Source of the DNA: Deltaproteobacteria bacterium
GTDB taxonomy: Bacteria; Myxococcota_A; Polyangia; GCA-2747355; JADLHG01
Direction of reading: 5' to 3'
Assembly (NCBI GenBank): GCA_020848905.1
Contig: JADLHG010000056.1
Span: forward strand, 62,001-126,000
Length of the DNA stretch: 64,000 nt
Shown: one piece after another, positions 1-7,604 of the stretch
Layout: the number at the start of each line of letters is the position of its first letter
Numbering within the stretch: position 1 is the first letter of the stretch
Made by a program: the position numbers and the translations under genes
The notes under the pieces: generated by a model
Database searches by the model: none
What the model saw: the letters and a program-made list of their open reading frames with translations, nothing else
Told to the model about the DNA's origin: nothing

Positions 1-429
1 TTGATGCTGAGGCAGGTGCTGGACGTGGCGCGCGACCCGGTGAGGCTGGCGCGCTACCTCGGACGTCTCGTGAGTGATCCCCGCGTCCCCACCGGGGCGA
101 AGGTCGGCCTCTTCGGGTCGGCGGTCTATCTATGGATCGACGGCGACCTGATCTCGGACACGCTCAGCCTCATTCCCGGGCTTGGCTACGTGGACGATCT
201 GGCGCTGATCGTGCACGGCGTGCGAGGGCTCGTGGCTGCCGCGGGGCCGGAGCTGGCGGTGGAGCTGTGGCCGGGGGACGAGGCCTCGTTCCGCCGCACG
301 ATGCTGGCGGTGGTGTGGATCGACGATCAACTCTACGGCCGGGCGCGGGCGCTCGTGCGGGCGTTGCTCGGCCGTCTCATCGGGACTGTCCCGAGTGCGC
401 GTCCGCCCGCGTCCGTACAGGGGGCGTAA
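1..429 (+). CDS. DUF1232 (YkvA-like) membrane protein, possibly 5' truncated by window edge
   Basis: The product is about 141 residues. The central stretch (residues about 25-75) has the DUF1232/YkvA pattern: a hydrophobic helix, the acidic turn 'YLWIDGDLISD', then 'IPGLGYVDDL'. The family is small, membrane-associated and of unknown biochemical role. TTG at position 1 and ATG at 4 are both possible starts, and the frame is open to the window edge, so a longer N-terminus cannot be excluded. A lipoprotein gene follows after 2 nt, suggesting co-transcription. Function is not inferred beyond membrane association. Confidence 0.7.
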   Translation: MMLRQVLDVARDPVRLARYLGRLVSDPRVPTGAKVGLFGSAVYLWIDGDLISDTLSLIPGLGYVDDLALIVHGVRGLVAAAGPELAVELWPGDEASFRRTMLAVVWIDDQLYGRARALVRALLGRLIGTVPSARPPASVQGA

Positions 430-431
430 GG

Positions 432-1106
432 ATGATGACACCTGGATTCGTCGTCCTCCGCGTCCTGACCAGCCTGACCCTCGTGGTGTTCGCCGGCTGC
501 ATGGCCCCTTGGTTCGAGCCGGGTCCGGCGATGGGTCCCTGGCCCGGCGGGCCGCGCACACCCATGGCAGCGGCTGCTCCGTTGCGAACAGCGCCGCCCG
601 AGCCGTGCAGGAACGAGGGTCCTGGCCCTGCCTCCATCGGAACCCACAACATCTTCGAACGCCATCAGCTGCGCACCTCGGAGACGCTCGAGCGCGACGC
701 CGAGTTGATTCAGGCGGCCATGCTGCTCGCGGCCTCCGTGGAGCGCTGTCCCAATGTTCGGCTCATACTCCGGCCCGCGCTGCCCGGAAGGGGCCAGCTC
801 TGGGAAAACCACAATCGACTATGGGACCACGTTTACCACCTGAGCGTCTGTGGACGGCCGCACGTCTATCGTTGGACCGGGTTTGCCGACGGCCGCCATC
901 ATTTCCGTCAGGAGACCGGCCTCTGGAGGGACGGCTACATCCCCCGGGTCGCCGGAGACGGGGACGGCCCGGTCTATCCACCGTTGCAGATGCCAGGCCC
1001 CGCTCGTGAACGTTGGGAGCAGCATCGCCGGCATGTCGCGGAGGAGAACGAGCGAGCGTTCCTTGAGCGGCGCCAGGCAGCGATCACGGCGGGTGGCAGC
1101 CCGTAG
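432..1106 (+). CDS. hypothetical lipoprotein
   Basis: The product is 224 residues. It starts with a hydrophobic signal (residues about 5-21) ending in 'VVFAGC', which resembles a lipobox, so the protein is probably anchored to an outer or inner membrane through that Cys. The rest is soluble, Pro- and Arg-rich at first, then rich in His and Trp, with three further Cys. No domain was recognised. Two adjacent ATG codons (432 and 435) follow an AAGGA-like site; either may be used. It lies 2 nt after the DUF1232 gene and 80 nt before the nuclease-like operon, so it may be part of the same accessory block, but no functional link is visible. Confidence 0.65.
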   Translation: MMTPGFVVLRVLTSLTLVVFAGCMAPWFEPGPAMGPWPGGPRTPMAAAAPLRTAPPEPCRNEGPGPASIGTHNIFERHQLRTSETLERDAELIQAAMLLAASVERCPNVRLILRPALPGRGQLWENHNRLWDHVYHLSVCGRPHVYRWTGFADGRHHFRQETGLWRDGYIPRVAGDGDGPVYPPLQMPGPARERWEQHRRHVAEENERAFLERRQAAITAGGSP

Positions 1107-1186
1107 CCCGGCAAGCCGTTTTCAGCAGGGTGTCAGACCGAGCAGGGACGATCGCGTCTGAAGAGGTACCGAGCCGGGAGGCATCC

Positions 1187-2155
1187 ATGGATCCACGACT
1201 GGAGGAGTTCGTGAGCCGCACGCGGGCCGAACGCACCGCTCCGCTGCGCACGGTGGACGATCTGCGGCAATGGCGCCCCGCGCCCAAGGACTGGCTCGAC
1301 GCGGCGGTGCTCGGCGGCACTCGGGTGGCGGAGATCCTGCTGGGTCGCGTGACGGACGCCGATCTGGAACCGCAGGTGGTCGAAGCCTTCCACACCGAAT
1401 ATCCGCACCTGGGATCGCTCACCGAGCGCCTCCAGAGCCTGTCGGGCGACGACGACGCTCTGCGCGGTCTGGTCAGCGGCGTGAAGGGCAAGCTCTTCGA
1501 GCTGCGCTACGTGGAGCAGCTGAACGCGGGCGGCCTCCCCGAGGGCTTTCACGCCGAGCTGGCGGAGTCCCCCACCCAACCGGGATGGGACGTGGCGATC
1601 CGCGGGCCCGACGGGGAGATCACCGAGCTGCTGCAGCTCAAGGCCACCGCGGACCTCGACTACGTGCGCGGCGCGCTCGAGCGCCATCCCGAAATCGACG
1701 TCGTGGCGCCGCATGAGCTCGTGGAAGGAGCCGACGTCTCGCACGACGTGGCGGACCATCTCATCGACAGCAAGATCGCGCTGGCCGACCTGCACGACAC
1801 GGTTGGGGACGCGGTGGACGCCGCCGGGGCGGCAGCGGGGCTCGACGTGGTGCCCGAGCTGGCTCTGGCGTTCATCGCGGGCCAGGCGGTGTTCGAGCTC
1901 GCGCGGAGGAGCAGGCCAGCCGAGGCGGTGCTGCAGGATGCGGCGAGCCGGGGCGGCAAAGCAATGATCGCCGCAGGCGTTGGAGGAGTGCTCACGTGGC
2001 TGGCCGGTCCCTGGGTGGGCGTCCCGGCCACCGTGGGCACGCGGCTCCTGCTGCGACGGCGGGATGTGATGGCAAGCTACGGAAAGGCGGCCGAGGTGCG
2101 TCTGGAGCGCATCCGCGCCCTGGCACTCCGAATGGAACAGGCGGGGGCTCGATAG
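1187..2155 (+). CDS. unrecognised protein with PD-(D/E)xK-like signature and hydrophobic C-terminal region
   Basis: The product is 322 residues, starting at the ATG preceded by GGGAGG (1176-1181). Residues about 100-152 contain GKLFE (E105), GWD (D135) and QLK (Q150, K152). That spacing of E, D and (E/Q)xK on predicted beta strands is what PD-(D/E)xK nuclease-fold proteins show. Residues about 225-305 are Ala/Gly-rich and hydrophobic with short amphipathic breaks, so membrane insertion or a glycine-zipper-like helix bundle is possible. It is the first gene of a three-gene operon with the coiled-coil/TM protein and the HEPN-like membrane protein. The nuclease assignment is inference from one motif; the family was not recognised. 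An upstream in-frame ATG at 1130 is less likely because it has no ribosome site. Confidence 0.6.
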   Translation: MDPRLEEFVSRTRAERTAPLRTVDDLRQWRPAPKDWLDAAVLGGTRVAEILLGRVTDADLEPQVVEAFHTEYPHLGSLTERLQSLSGDDDALRGLVSGVKGKLFELRYVEQLNAGGLPEGFHAELAESPTQPGWDVAIRGPDGEITELLQLKATADLDYVRGALERHPEIDVVAPHELVEGADVSHDVADHLIDSKIALADLHDTVGDAVDAAGAAAGLDVVPELALAFIAGQAVFELARRSRPAEAVLQDAASRGGKAMIAAGVGGVLTWLAGPWVGVPATVGTRLLLRRRDVMASYGKAAEVRLERIRALALRMEQAGAR

Positions 2156-2185
2156 GCGAGGACGACGAACGTCAAGGAGACCTCC

Positions 2186-2461
2186 ATGGGGCTTTTCGAC
2201 GGAATATCGGGCAAAGACACGCTGCAAAAGATGGAGCGGACGGCCGCCGAGCTGGAGGCGGTCTATGTGGCCATGGCGACGCATGTGATCGAGCTGCGAG
2301 AGCAGCACGCGGATCTTCTCCGCCAGCACCGGGCGCTGAGCCACGAGGTGGCGCAGCTCCGGTTAGAGCGACAGGGCCGAGGGCTCCGCTGGCTTTGGGT
2401 GGGTTCCATTGCGAGCGGGGCCGTGGCGATCGGCGCAGTGCTCTACGCCGTGCTAACGTGA
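2186..2461 (+). CDS. small coiled-coil protein with C-terminal transmembrane anchor
   Basis: The product is 91 residues. Residues about 10-65 form a heptad-rich helix (many Leu, Glu, Gln, Arg and little Pro/Gly), predicted coiled coil. Residues about 69-90 form one strongly hydrophobic segment, giving a tail-anchored layout with the coiled coil in the cytoplasm. AAGGAG lies about 6 nt before the ATG. It sits 30 nt after the nuclease-like gene and about 33 nt before the HEPN-like gene, so all three are probably one transcript. A scaffold or oligomerisation role between the two larger partners is plausible but only inferred. No family was recognised. Confidence 0.65.
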   Translation: MGLFDGISGKDTLQKMERTAAELEAVYVAMATHVIELREQHADLLRQHRALSHEVAQLRLERQGRGLRWLWVGSIASGAVAIGAVLYAVLT

Positions 2462-2494
2462 GCCGCCATGAGCGGTAGCGGCGAGGAGGAGCGC

Positions 2495-4249
2495 ATGCGG
2501 TTCGAGCCGAGAACCACGACGTCCCCCTGGACTGTGCTCGAGGCTGAAGTGGCCGCGTGCGCGGGTCTCACCGGCGAAGCGTTGCTCAACCAGCTTCGCG
2601 AGCTTCGCGCTGAGGCGGAAGAGGACCCCGAAGGGGCCGTGGAACGCCTCAGCGAGCTCGGGCATGGCCTGCGCGATGCAGGCTGGGACGTGGAACGCGT
2701 GCGAGACGTGCTACGTCAGCGCATTGCGGCCTGGGTCGAGGTGTCCTGCTCGCGGCTGGAGACCCACACCAATCAGAAGTTCGAGGAAGCCATCAAGGCG
2801 ATAGACCGGGATCTGGACGAGGAGGTCGGGTACGGAACGCAGTTCGGGGAGATGTACGGCAACTCGAAGCGCGCCGTCTCCTCCTGGTGGGACAAACGGG
2901 CGATTCGTAGCGGAGTGGCGCGGTTCTTCGATGAACGGCTGGACGACCCGAATGCCCGGCGGTTTCTGGAAGAGCTCGTGGACAAGCGACGGAGTCTCGA
3001 GCAGGAGCAGGGCCTCGTGCGCGCGCGCCGCAAGAGCGCCGAGAGCACGGCGGAACGCGATCGATTGGACCGGGACATCGCGTCTCTGAGGAACTCGGTC
3101 GCCGAGGTCCAGACGGAGGTCCAGGCTATTCGCAAGCAAGGCCTGGCACGCATGACCGAGCTGGAGCGACGAGGTTTCTTCCAGATGGACGCGCAGGAAA
3201 GGATCGAGGTCTTGCGCCGCTTCGATCCGACGCTCATCCCGACCTTCAGAGAGCGTGGTTGGCTCGGTGCCGACGACCAGGCACCGGACGGCAGGGCAGA
3301 GGGGCTCTTGGGGCGGCTTCTCGAAGGACATTTCGGCGAGAGCGCCTTGACCGACTTTCGCGTGTTCTTTCAGGCCGAAGACGACCGGGCGTTTGCCGAG
3401 TACTGGAGCGCGGTCTTGCGAGACGTAGCGATCAAGCGCCGTGCCCTGCGTCGCTTCGACTTCGGTGCGACGGCTCGACCAGAGGCCGCTCCGGCTCCCC
3501 AGGCCGTGGTCGCGATCGCCGCAGTGGCGATGCCTCTCGCCGCCGCCGGCGTTCTGGCAGCCGGGTGGCACACCGTTCCTTGGGCACTGTTGCATTTGGG
3601 GGCACCTCTCGCGCTCGTGGGCGCCCCCGTGGCCGTGTGGGCGGTGGTCACCGGCAAGGAAAAGACGCGAGAAGCTCTCAGCCGTGAAGCACGGGTGTTC
3701 GCCGAGCGGTGGCGCACGACGCAGCTACGGTGGGTACACGAGGCGTATCGCCATCACGCGACCGAGGCTGCCGGACAGTTCGTCGATGATGCTACCGCCA
3801 AGATGCTGGTCGCAGATGTTGGGGCAACATCGATAGCGCATCTGGGGAGGCTACTCGACGCGATCGATTCGCTCTGTGCGCACCTGGCTCCTCGAGAGGC
3901 TGTGGACGCCGCGCGATGGTCCGATCTGGCGCAGCAGGCACTCGACGCTCAGCAGCCGTTTGCTGCGGCCGCGCTGTGCGTCTCCGCGTACGAGAGCGTC
4001 GTTCACGCGTGGCTCGACCGCCTGGGCAGGAGCCGGAGCGGGCTGATGGAAGGGATGTCACAGAGCCTGGCGCAGATCGCGGCGGACGAGAGAGCGCCCA
4101 CCGATGCCATCTCACGGCTCAGGCGCCTTCGACCCCTACGCAATCGCTGGGCTCATGGAATGAGAGACCTCGTGGGTCTCTCGCCGTCCGAGGTGGCGCA
4201 CCGAGTCAGGAAGTTTCTGCTCGAGCTCGAGCTCGCGTCCCCTCGGTAG
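2495..4249 (+). CDS. membrane-anchored protein with C-terminal HEPN-like domain (RNxxxH)
   Basis: The product is 584 residues. ATG 2495 is preferred over ATG 2468 because GAGGAGGAG (2483-2491) sits just before it. Order: helical N-terminus; a long coiled coil (about residues 160-230); two hydrophobic segments (about 337-356 and 363-387) likely to span the membrane; an amphipathic linker; and a helical C-terminal domain (about 475-575). That last domain carries RNRWAH (residues 549-554), the canonical Rx4H / RNxxxH catalytic motif of HEPN ribonucleases. HEPN proteins act as RNases in toxin-antitoxin, abortive infection and CRISPR effectors, so an RNase-based defence or toxin role is a reasonable hypothesis. 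HEPN/DUF4145-like non-toxic roles remain possible. Confidence 0.6.
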   Translation: MRFEPRTTTSPWTVLEAEVAACAGLTGEALLNQLRELRAEAEEDPEGAVERLSELGHGLRDAGWDVERVRDVLRQRIAAWVEVSCSRLETHTNQKFEEAIKAIDRDLDEEVGYGTQFGEMYGNSKRAVSSWWDKRAIRSGVARFFDERLDDPNARRFLEELVDKRRSLEQEQGLVRARRKSAESTAERDRLDRDIASLRNSVAEVQTEVQAIRKQGLARMTELERRGFFQMDAQERIEVLRRFDPTLIPTFRERGWLGADDQAPDGRAEGLLGRLLEGHFGESALTDFRVFFQAEDDRAFAEYWSAVLRDVAIKRRALRRFDFGATARPEAAPAPQAVVAIAAVAMPLAAAGVLAAGWHTVPWALLHLGAPLALVGAPVAVWAVVTGKEKTREALSREARVFAERWRTTQLRWVHEAYRHHATEAAGQFVDDATAKMLVADVGATSIAHLGRLLDAIDSLCAHLAPREAVDAARWSDLAQQALDAQQPFAAAALCVSAYESVVHAWLDRLGRSRSGLMEGMSQSLAQIAADERAPTDAISRLRRLRPLRNRWAHGMRDLVGLSPSEVAHRVRKFLLELELASPR

Positions 4250-4578
4250 CGCTGACCATGTCGACAGATGGCGCCTTTCCGATGGGTCGGCGTGTCGGTA
4301 GACCCGGTGCGTGGGCACTGCGGCAGAAGCGCAACGATCCGGCGTACGGTGCGTCACGCCTGCTGCAGCTCGGCTCGGCCCAGGCTGGTTCGCGCGCCTC
4401 TGCGGAGGTCCGCGTCGAGCCACTTCACGAGGCCGACGGGAGCGCAGCGACGATCGCGATGCCATGCTCGGCCGGAGCGGTAGCACTTCGCTCTTGGACG
4501 GGGCCGCGCGCAGGAGATGCTCCGACGGGTGGGCTGGTGGCGCGCCGCCGGCACACCGGCCGCGGAGGACGGCGAGGT
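4250..4578. other. intergenic stretch, no gene supported
   Basis: About 330 nt between the HEPN-like gene and the inverted repeat by the serine recombinase. Frames here are open on several strands only because of high GC; none has a ribosome site, a recognisable domain or sensible composition. No tRNA fragment or terminator was found by eye. It may contain the left part of a recombination site or the tail of an island-specific transcript. Confidence 0.4.
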
Positions 4579-4680
4579 CCTGTCAAAACCATCTGTTTGT
4601 GACAGCCCACCTCGGTCGGCAGCCGGCTCGCACGATTTCAGCGGTTTGGGCGGTCGCAAACTCGAGGGGGTTTTGACAGG
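4579..4680. repeat. 12-bp perfect inverted repeat flanking about 78 nt, next to serine recombinase
   Basis: CCTGTCAAAACC at 4579-4590 is the exact reverse complement of GGTTTTGACAGG at 4669-4680. The second arm ends one base before the stop codon of the serine recombinase (4682). Between them lie a further TTTGTGACAG-like copy (about 4596-4605) and a shorter inverted pair GTTTG/CAAAC (about 4643-4660). Paired sites beside a resolvase/invertase gene suit recombinase crossover or accessory sites. A transcription terminator is less likely because the spacer is long. Confidence 0.5.
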
Positions 4681-4681
4681 C

Positions 4682-5266
4682 TCAGGCGGAGCCCTGCGCG
4701 CGAAGAACACGGCGGCAGGTGGATTCGCTGGCCTGAAGCCTCGCGGCGATCTTCGGCCACGGAACTCCTTGCTCCCGCAGCGCGGCAACTCGCGCGGCAT
4801 CTACTTCCCGTCGCGGGCGCCCGATCTGTTTCCCCCGCTTGCGGGCACCCGCGAGGCCGGCCATCACACGCTCGCGGATCAACTCGCGCTCGAACTCGGC
4901 GATCGCGGAGAGCACCGTGAAGGTCAGCTTCCCTACCGCCGTGCTCGTGTCGATCTGTTCACGCAGGCTGATGAAATCCACCCCGACGGACTGGAGCTTC
5001 TCCCCGAGCGCCAGGAGCTCGGTCGTGCTCCGCGCGTATCGGTCGAGCGCCACGGCAGCCACCAGCGTGAAGCGACCCCGACTGGCGTCAACTAGCATCC
5101 GCTCGAAATCGGGCCGGTGCCGTCGTCGGGACGAGACATCGTCATCCACATATTCCTCGACGATCTTCCACCGCCGACGGCCCGCAGCGTCGCGGAGCTG
5201 GTTGAGCTGCACGTCGATGTTCTGGTTGGACTGAGAAGTGCGGGCGTAGATGGCGACGGACTTCAT
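4682..5266 (-). CDS. serine recombinase (resolvase/invertase family)
   Basis: The product is 194 residues starting MKSVAIYARTS, the classical N-terminus with the catalytic Ser (S11, in 'ARTS') and nearby Arg residues. It continues with 'RPDFERMLVDA', 'VAALDRYARS', 'GVDFISLREQIDT' and 'AEFERELIRERV' (helix E), all typical of small serine recombinases. The C-terminus (about 150-190) is a short helix-turn-helix that reads the DNA site ('WPKIAARLQASEST'). It cuts both strands through a phosphoserine intermediate to resolve or invert DNA. It is the last gene of the integrase module, 34 nt after the preceding gene, with a 12-bp inverted repeat right behind it. Confidence 0.92.
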   Translation of the reverse strand: MKSVAIYARTSQSNQNIDVQLNQLRDAAGRRRWKIVEEYVDDDVSSRRRHRPDFERMLVDASRGRFTLVAAVALDRYARSTTELLALGEKLQSVGVDFISLREQIDTSTAVGKLTFTVLSAIAEFERELIRERVMAGLAGARKRGKQIGRPRREVDAARVAALREQGVPWPKIAARLQASESTCRRVLRAQGSA

Positions 5267-5300
5267 GGCCGAACGGTTGTGACGGTCGCGGTGGTCGAGA

Positions 5301-5990
5301 TCATCCATCGGTTCGACCCTGCGCGAGCCGTTTCTGCTGCTCCTCGAACCGGAACTGAAGGAGCGCTCGAGCGACGACTCGAGTTTCTTCCGGGGTGAAT
5401 TCCCGCTGGTGCTCTCGTGCTTCAGGCTCCTTGGATTCGGCGGGCCGGAGTCGGTCCAGGATTGCGCGCCGCTTCTCGTCGGCACGGCGGTCGAGGCTAA
5501 CGAGAGCCGCCACCAGGCCCTCCAAGGATCGCGGTTTGACCTCGAGCTTGGCCAGTTCGCCATGCAGGGTCTGCCGGACCTTCTCGAGGTCGGCGAGTTC
5601 TTGAAGCTGGGTGGCGGCCAGCGCGCCTGCGCGTTCTTTGACCACGGTGGTGGACACCTGCGTCCAGAACTGCTCCCGCTCCTCGGTCCAGTGTCCAAGG
5701 GACGCCCGGCGCCGAAATGAGCTCCAGCCAATGACCTGCTCGGCGTGCTGCGCGTACCAGTGCTCGAGACTCCGGCGACCGGGATCGGTCACATAGGCCA
5801 TTCTGGCGCGGAAGACCGCCTCCTCGATCGAGGCCGGCACAGGGTCCGTGCTGGCCGAAATGGGGGCTGTTTCTTGGCCGAACCCTGGCCGAAGGTTGGC
5901 CGGCAAGGGAGGCGCCGGCCGAGCCGAATCCAAGGGGCTCTGGCCGTGCTGAGCGCGTGGGGAGGGAGGGACGTGGCGGGTTGCGCTCAT
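5301..5990 (-). CDS. hypothetical HTH protein, terminase-small-subunit-like
   Basis: The product is 229 residues. The N-terminus (about 1-50) is Pro/Ala-rich and probably disordered. Residues about 57-100 ('AYVTDPGRRSLEHWYAQ' then 'FRRRASLGHWTEEREQFW') resemble the N-terminal helix-turn-helix of phage terminase small subunits and related mobile-element DNA-binding proteins. The rest is a charged, probably coiled-coil helix. It overlaps the integrase stop by 4 nt (ATGA, 5987-5990) and precedes the serine recombinase, so it is translated with them. The exact role (DNA packaging, directionality factor or regulator) cannot be told from sequence. Confidence 0.6.
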   Translation of the reverse strand: MSATRHVPPSPRAQHGQSPLDSARPAPPLPANLRPGFGQETAPISASTDPVPASIEEAVFRARMAYVTDPGRRSLEHWYAQHAEQVIGWSSFRRRASLGHWTEEREQFWTQVSTTVVKERAGALAATQLQELADLEKVRQTLHGELAKLEVKPRSLEGLVAALVSLDRRADEKRRAILDRLRPAESKEPEAREHQREFTPEETRVVARALLQFRFEEQQKRLAQGRTDG

Positions 5991-7171
5991 GGGTCCCCTT
6001 CGCCCTGGGTGGCCTTCTTTCGACGCAGTGGAAGCACGGACGCGCCCTCCATCTGTTCGGACTTGATCCCCAGCCCCTGCCGCACCAGGGGCGAGAAGCT
6101 TCGGCGGACGAAGTGGTCGTAGTACCGCTTCGTGACCACGGGCGAGGAGTGACCCAGCGCGGCGCTCACCTCGTCGAGGGACGCGCCGCCGGAGAGCGCC
6201 CGGCTGGTGAAGGTGTGCCGAGTCGCCTCGTACCAGGTCAAGGTGACGCCGAGGCCGGGGGCGACTTTCTCCCAGCAGTGCTCGACAAACTCTTTCCGGT
6301 ACCAGCTCCCATCGCGCTTGTCGCAGGGGAACACCAGGTCTTCCGGGCCGGCACCGGCCGCTTTACGCATGGCCAGCCAGGAACCGAGCACAGCCTCCGC
6401 ATCGTCGGCGGCGGGGACCCACTTCATCTTGCCGGTGTTGCGCTTGTCCTCCTTGAGCGGTCCGTCGTAGGAGAAGCGGACGCGGATCACCCCGTCGGCG
6501 AGGTAGCCCAGGTCTGACATGCGTAGGGCGACCGTTTCGCCCGTGCGCAGCCCCGAGCGGTTGCCGAGGTAGAACATCAGGTCCACCGGCTCGGGGAGCG
6601 CGTTCATCAGCTTCCGCACAAGGCTGTCGTCGTCGAGCCAGGGTACATCGCGCTTCTGGGCCTGCTGGGGACGGCGCCCCTGGGGAATCTGGCGCACGGG
6701 GTTGACCGCGACGTGGCCACGCTCCACGGCCCACGAGAAGAAGCGGCTGAGCAGGTTCAGGTTGTGCCGGATCGAGGCTTCGGCCAGTTCCCGCTCGCCG
6801 TCGGCATCGACTTGCTGGCGCTGCTCATCGATCCAGTCCAGCAGGGCGGCCATCGTGATGTCCGCGAGCTTCCGCTTGCCGAACTTGGGCAAGAGGTGCT
6901 TCCGCAAGCGGCGGCGGTCGTCCTCCGCGTTCCGATTGGTGATGGACTTGGCCCACGTCTCCATCAGCCCGCGGGCGAGGGGGGCGTCGGTCCGTTCGTC
7001 GATGCCGATCTTGCCGGCGGCGACCCGCGCCTCGACCTGGGCCAGGTACTTGCGGGCCAGCTCCCGGGTGGGCTGGTGGGACAGCCGCATCTTCCACGAG
7101 CCGTCCGCGTCCTTGTAGCGGACGTACCATTTCGGGTTGTCGCGGGTGCCCCGGCGGGTCAATGAGCCCAT
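5987..7171 (-). CDS. tyrosine-type site-specific integrase
   Basis: The product is 394 residues from ATG 7171. N-terminal DNA-binding part ('NPKWYVRYKDADGSW'); core-binding domain (about 70-165); catalytic domain with Arg in 'SGLRTGE', Arg-His in 'YEATRHTF', His in 'LGHSS' and the nucleophile Tyr in 'KRYYDHF'. The first His of the usual HxxR box is replaced by Glu, a variant I recall as common in this integrase group. It catalyses island integration and excision through a 3'-phosphotyrosyl intermediate. An in-frame start at 7249 would run across the hairpin at 7213-7244 and is less likely. It lies next to tRNA-Asp, the probable attachment site. Confidence 0.92.
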   Translation of the reverse strand: MGSLTRRGTRDNPKWYVRYKDADGSWKMRLSHQPTRELARKYLAQVEARVAAGKIGIDERTDAPLARGLMETWAKSITNRNAEDDRRRLRKHLLPKFGKRKLADITMAALLDWIDEQRQQVDADGERELAEASIRHNLNLLSRFFSWAVERGHVAVNPVRQIPQGRRPQQAQKRDVPWLDDDSLVRKLMNALPEPVDLMFYLGNRSGLRTGETVALRMSDLGYLADGVIRVRFSYDGPLKEDKRNTGKMKWVPAADDAEAVLGSWLAMRKAAGAGPEDLVFPCDKRDGSWYRKEFVEHCWEKVAPGLGVTLTWYEATRHTFTSRALSGGASLDEVSAALGHSSPVVTKRYYDHFVRRSFSPLVRQGLGIKSEQMEGASVLPLRRKKATQGEGDP

Positions 7172-7212
7172 AGACGACAGTCTAGCAGCCCATTGATATA
7201 GCGTAGATACAA

Positions 7213-7244
7213 GAAACGGGAGCCAGCGGACCGGCTCCCGTTTC
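7213..7244 (-). terminator. 12-bp hairpin downstream of the tRNA genes
   Basis: GAAACGGGAGCC (7213-7224) pairs perfectly with 7233-7244 across an 8-nt loop. On the minus strand it lies 14 nt after tRNA-Asp and is followed by TTGTATC, so it probably ends the tRNA transcript before the integrase gene. It could equally be part of the island attachment region. Confidence 0.6.
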
Positions 7245-7258
7245 GTCAATAATCCCAG

Positions 7259-7332
<74 letters not shown>

Positions 7333-7345
7333 TTGGTACTGCCTT

Positions 7346-7418
7346 TGGGCGGAACAGGGCTCGAACCTGCGACATCCTGCGTGTAAGGCAGGCGCTCTTC
7401 CGACTGAGCTATCCGCCC
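7346..7418 (-). tRNA. tRNA-Val (TAC)
   Basis: The minus strand folds as a cloverleaf. The acceptor GGGCGGA/TCCGCCC has discriminator A. The D arm is TAGCTCAGTCGGAAGAGC. The anticodon arm is CCTGC-CTTACAC-GCAGG with anticodon TAC, and the T arm contains GGTTCGAGCC. CCA is not encoded. It is the first gene of a two-tRNA transcript with tRNA-Asp. Confidence 0.95.
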
Positions 7419-7436
7419 TGATAACCGCCGGCAGTG

Positions 7437-7465
7437 TCCTTAGCAGCGGGCGCGAGAGCTGTCAA
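7437..7465 (-). promoter_or_regulatory. sigma-70-type promoter of the tRNA-Val/tRNA-Asp operon
   Basis: On the minus strand TTGACA (7465-7460) is followed after 17 nt by TAAGGA (7442-7437). The predicted transcript would start about 12 nt before tRNA-Val. The -35 is perfect; the -10 is weak by E. coli rules. Confidence 0.6.
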
Positions 7466-7604
7466 GCAGAAGGCCACGGAGGAAGGTCACGCGGGCAGCG
7501 CGAGGCGCCGAGGGGGGGCTGGGTGTTCGCTTCCGTATCGCCGCCCTTGGCCCCGGCGTACTTACCGAGCGTCGGCCCGACGTGGCCGCGGGGAGGAGAG
7601 CGAC

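Larger units (their letters stand above)
4579..7258. mobile_element. recombination module of a genomic island at tRNA-Asp (left boundary unknown)
   Basis: Three minus-strand genes (tyrosine integrase, HTH/terminase-small-like protein, serine recombinase) are arranged with a 4-nt overlap and a 34-nt gap. The integrase end is directly beside the 3' end of tRNA-Asp, the usual attachment position of integrase-bearing islands. No second copy of the tRNA 3' end was found by eye to the left within this window. So the island either continues beyond position 1, or this is a decayed or small element. The HEPN cassette at 1187-4249 could be cargo of the same island. Confidence 0.55.

Noticed and set aside
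4268-4676. Short frames between the HEPN-like gene and the serine recombinase
   Set aside because: No ribosome sites, no domain, and the region holds inverted repeats more typical of recombination sites.
7171-7249. Longer N-terminus of the tyrosine integrase
   Set aside because: The extension would be encoded by the hairpin after the tRNA and lacks integrase similarity; ATG 7171 starts the domain.
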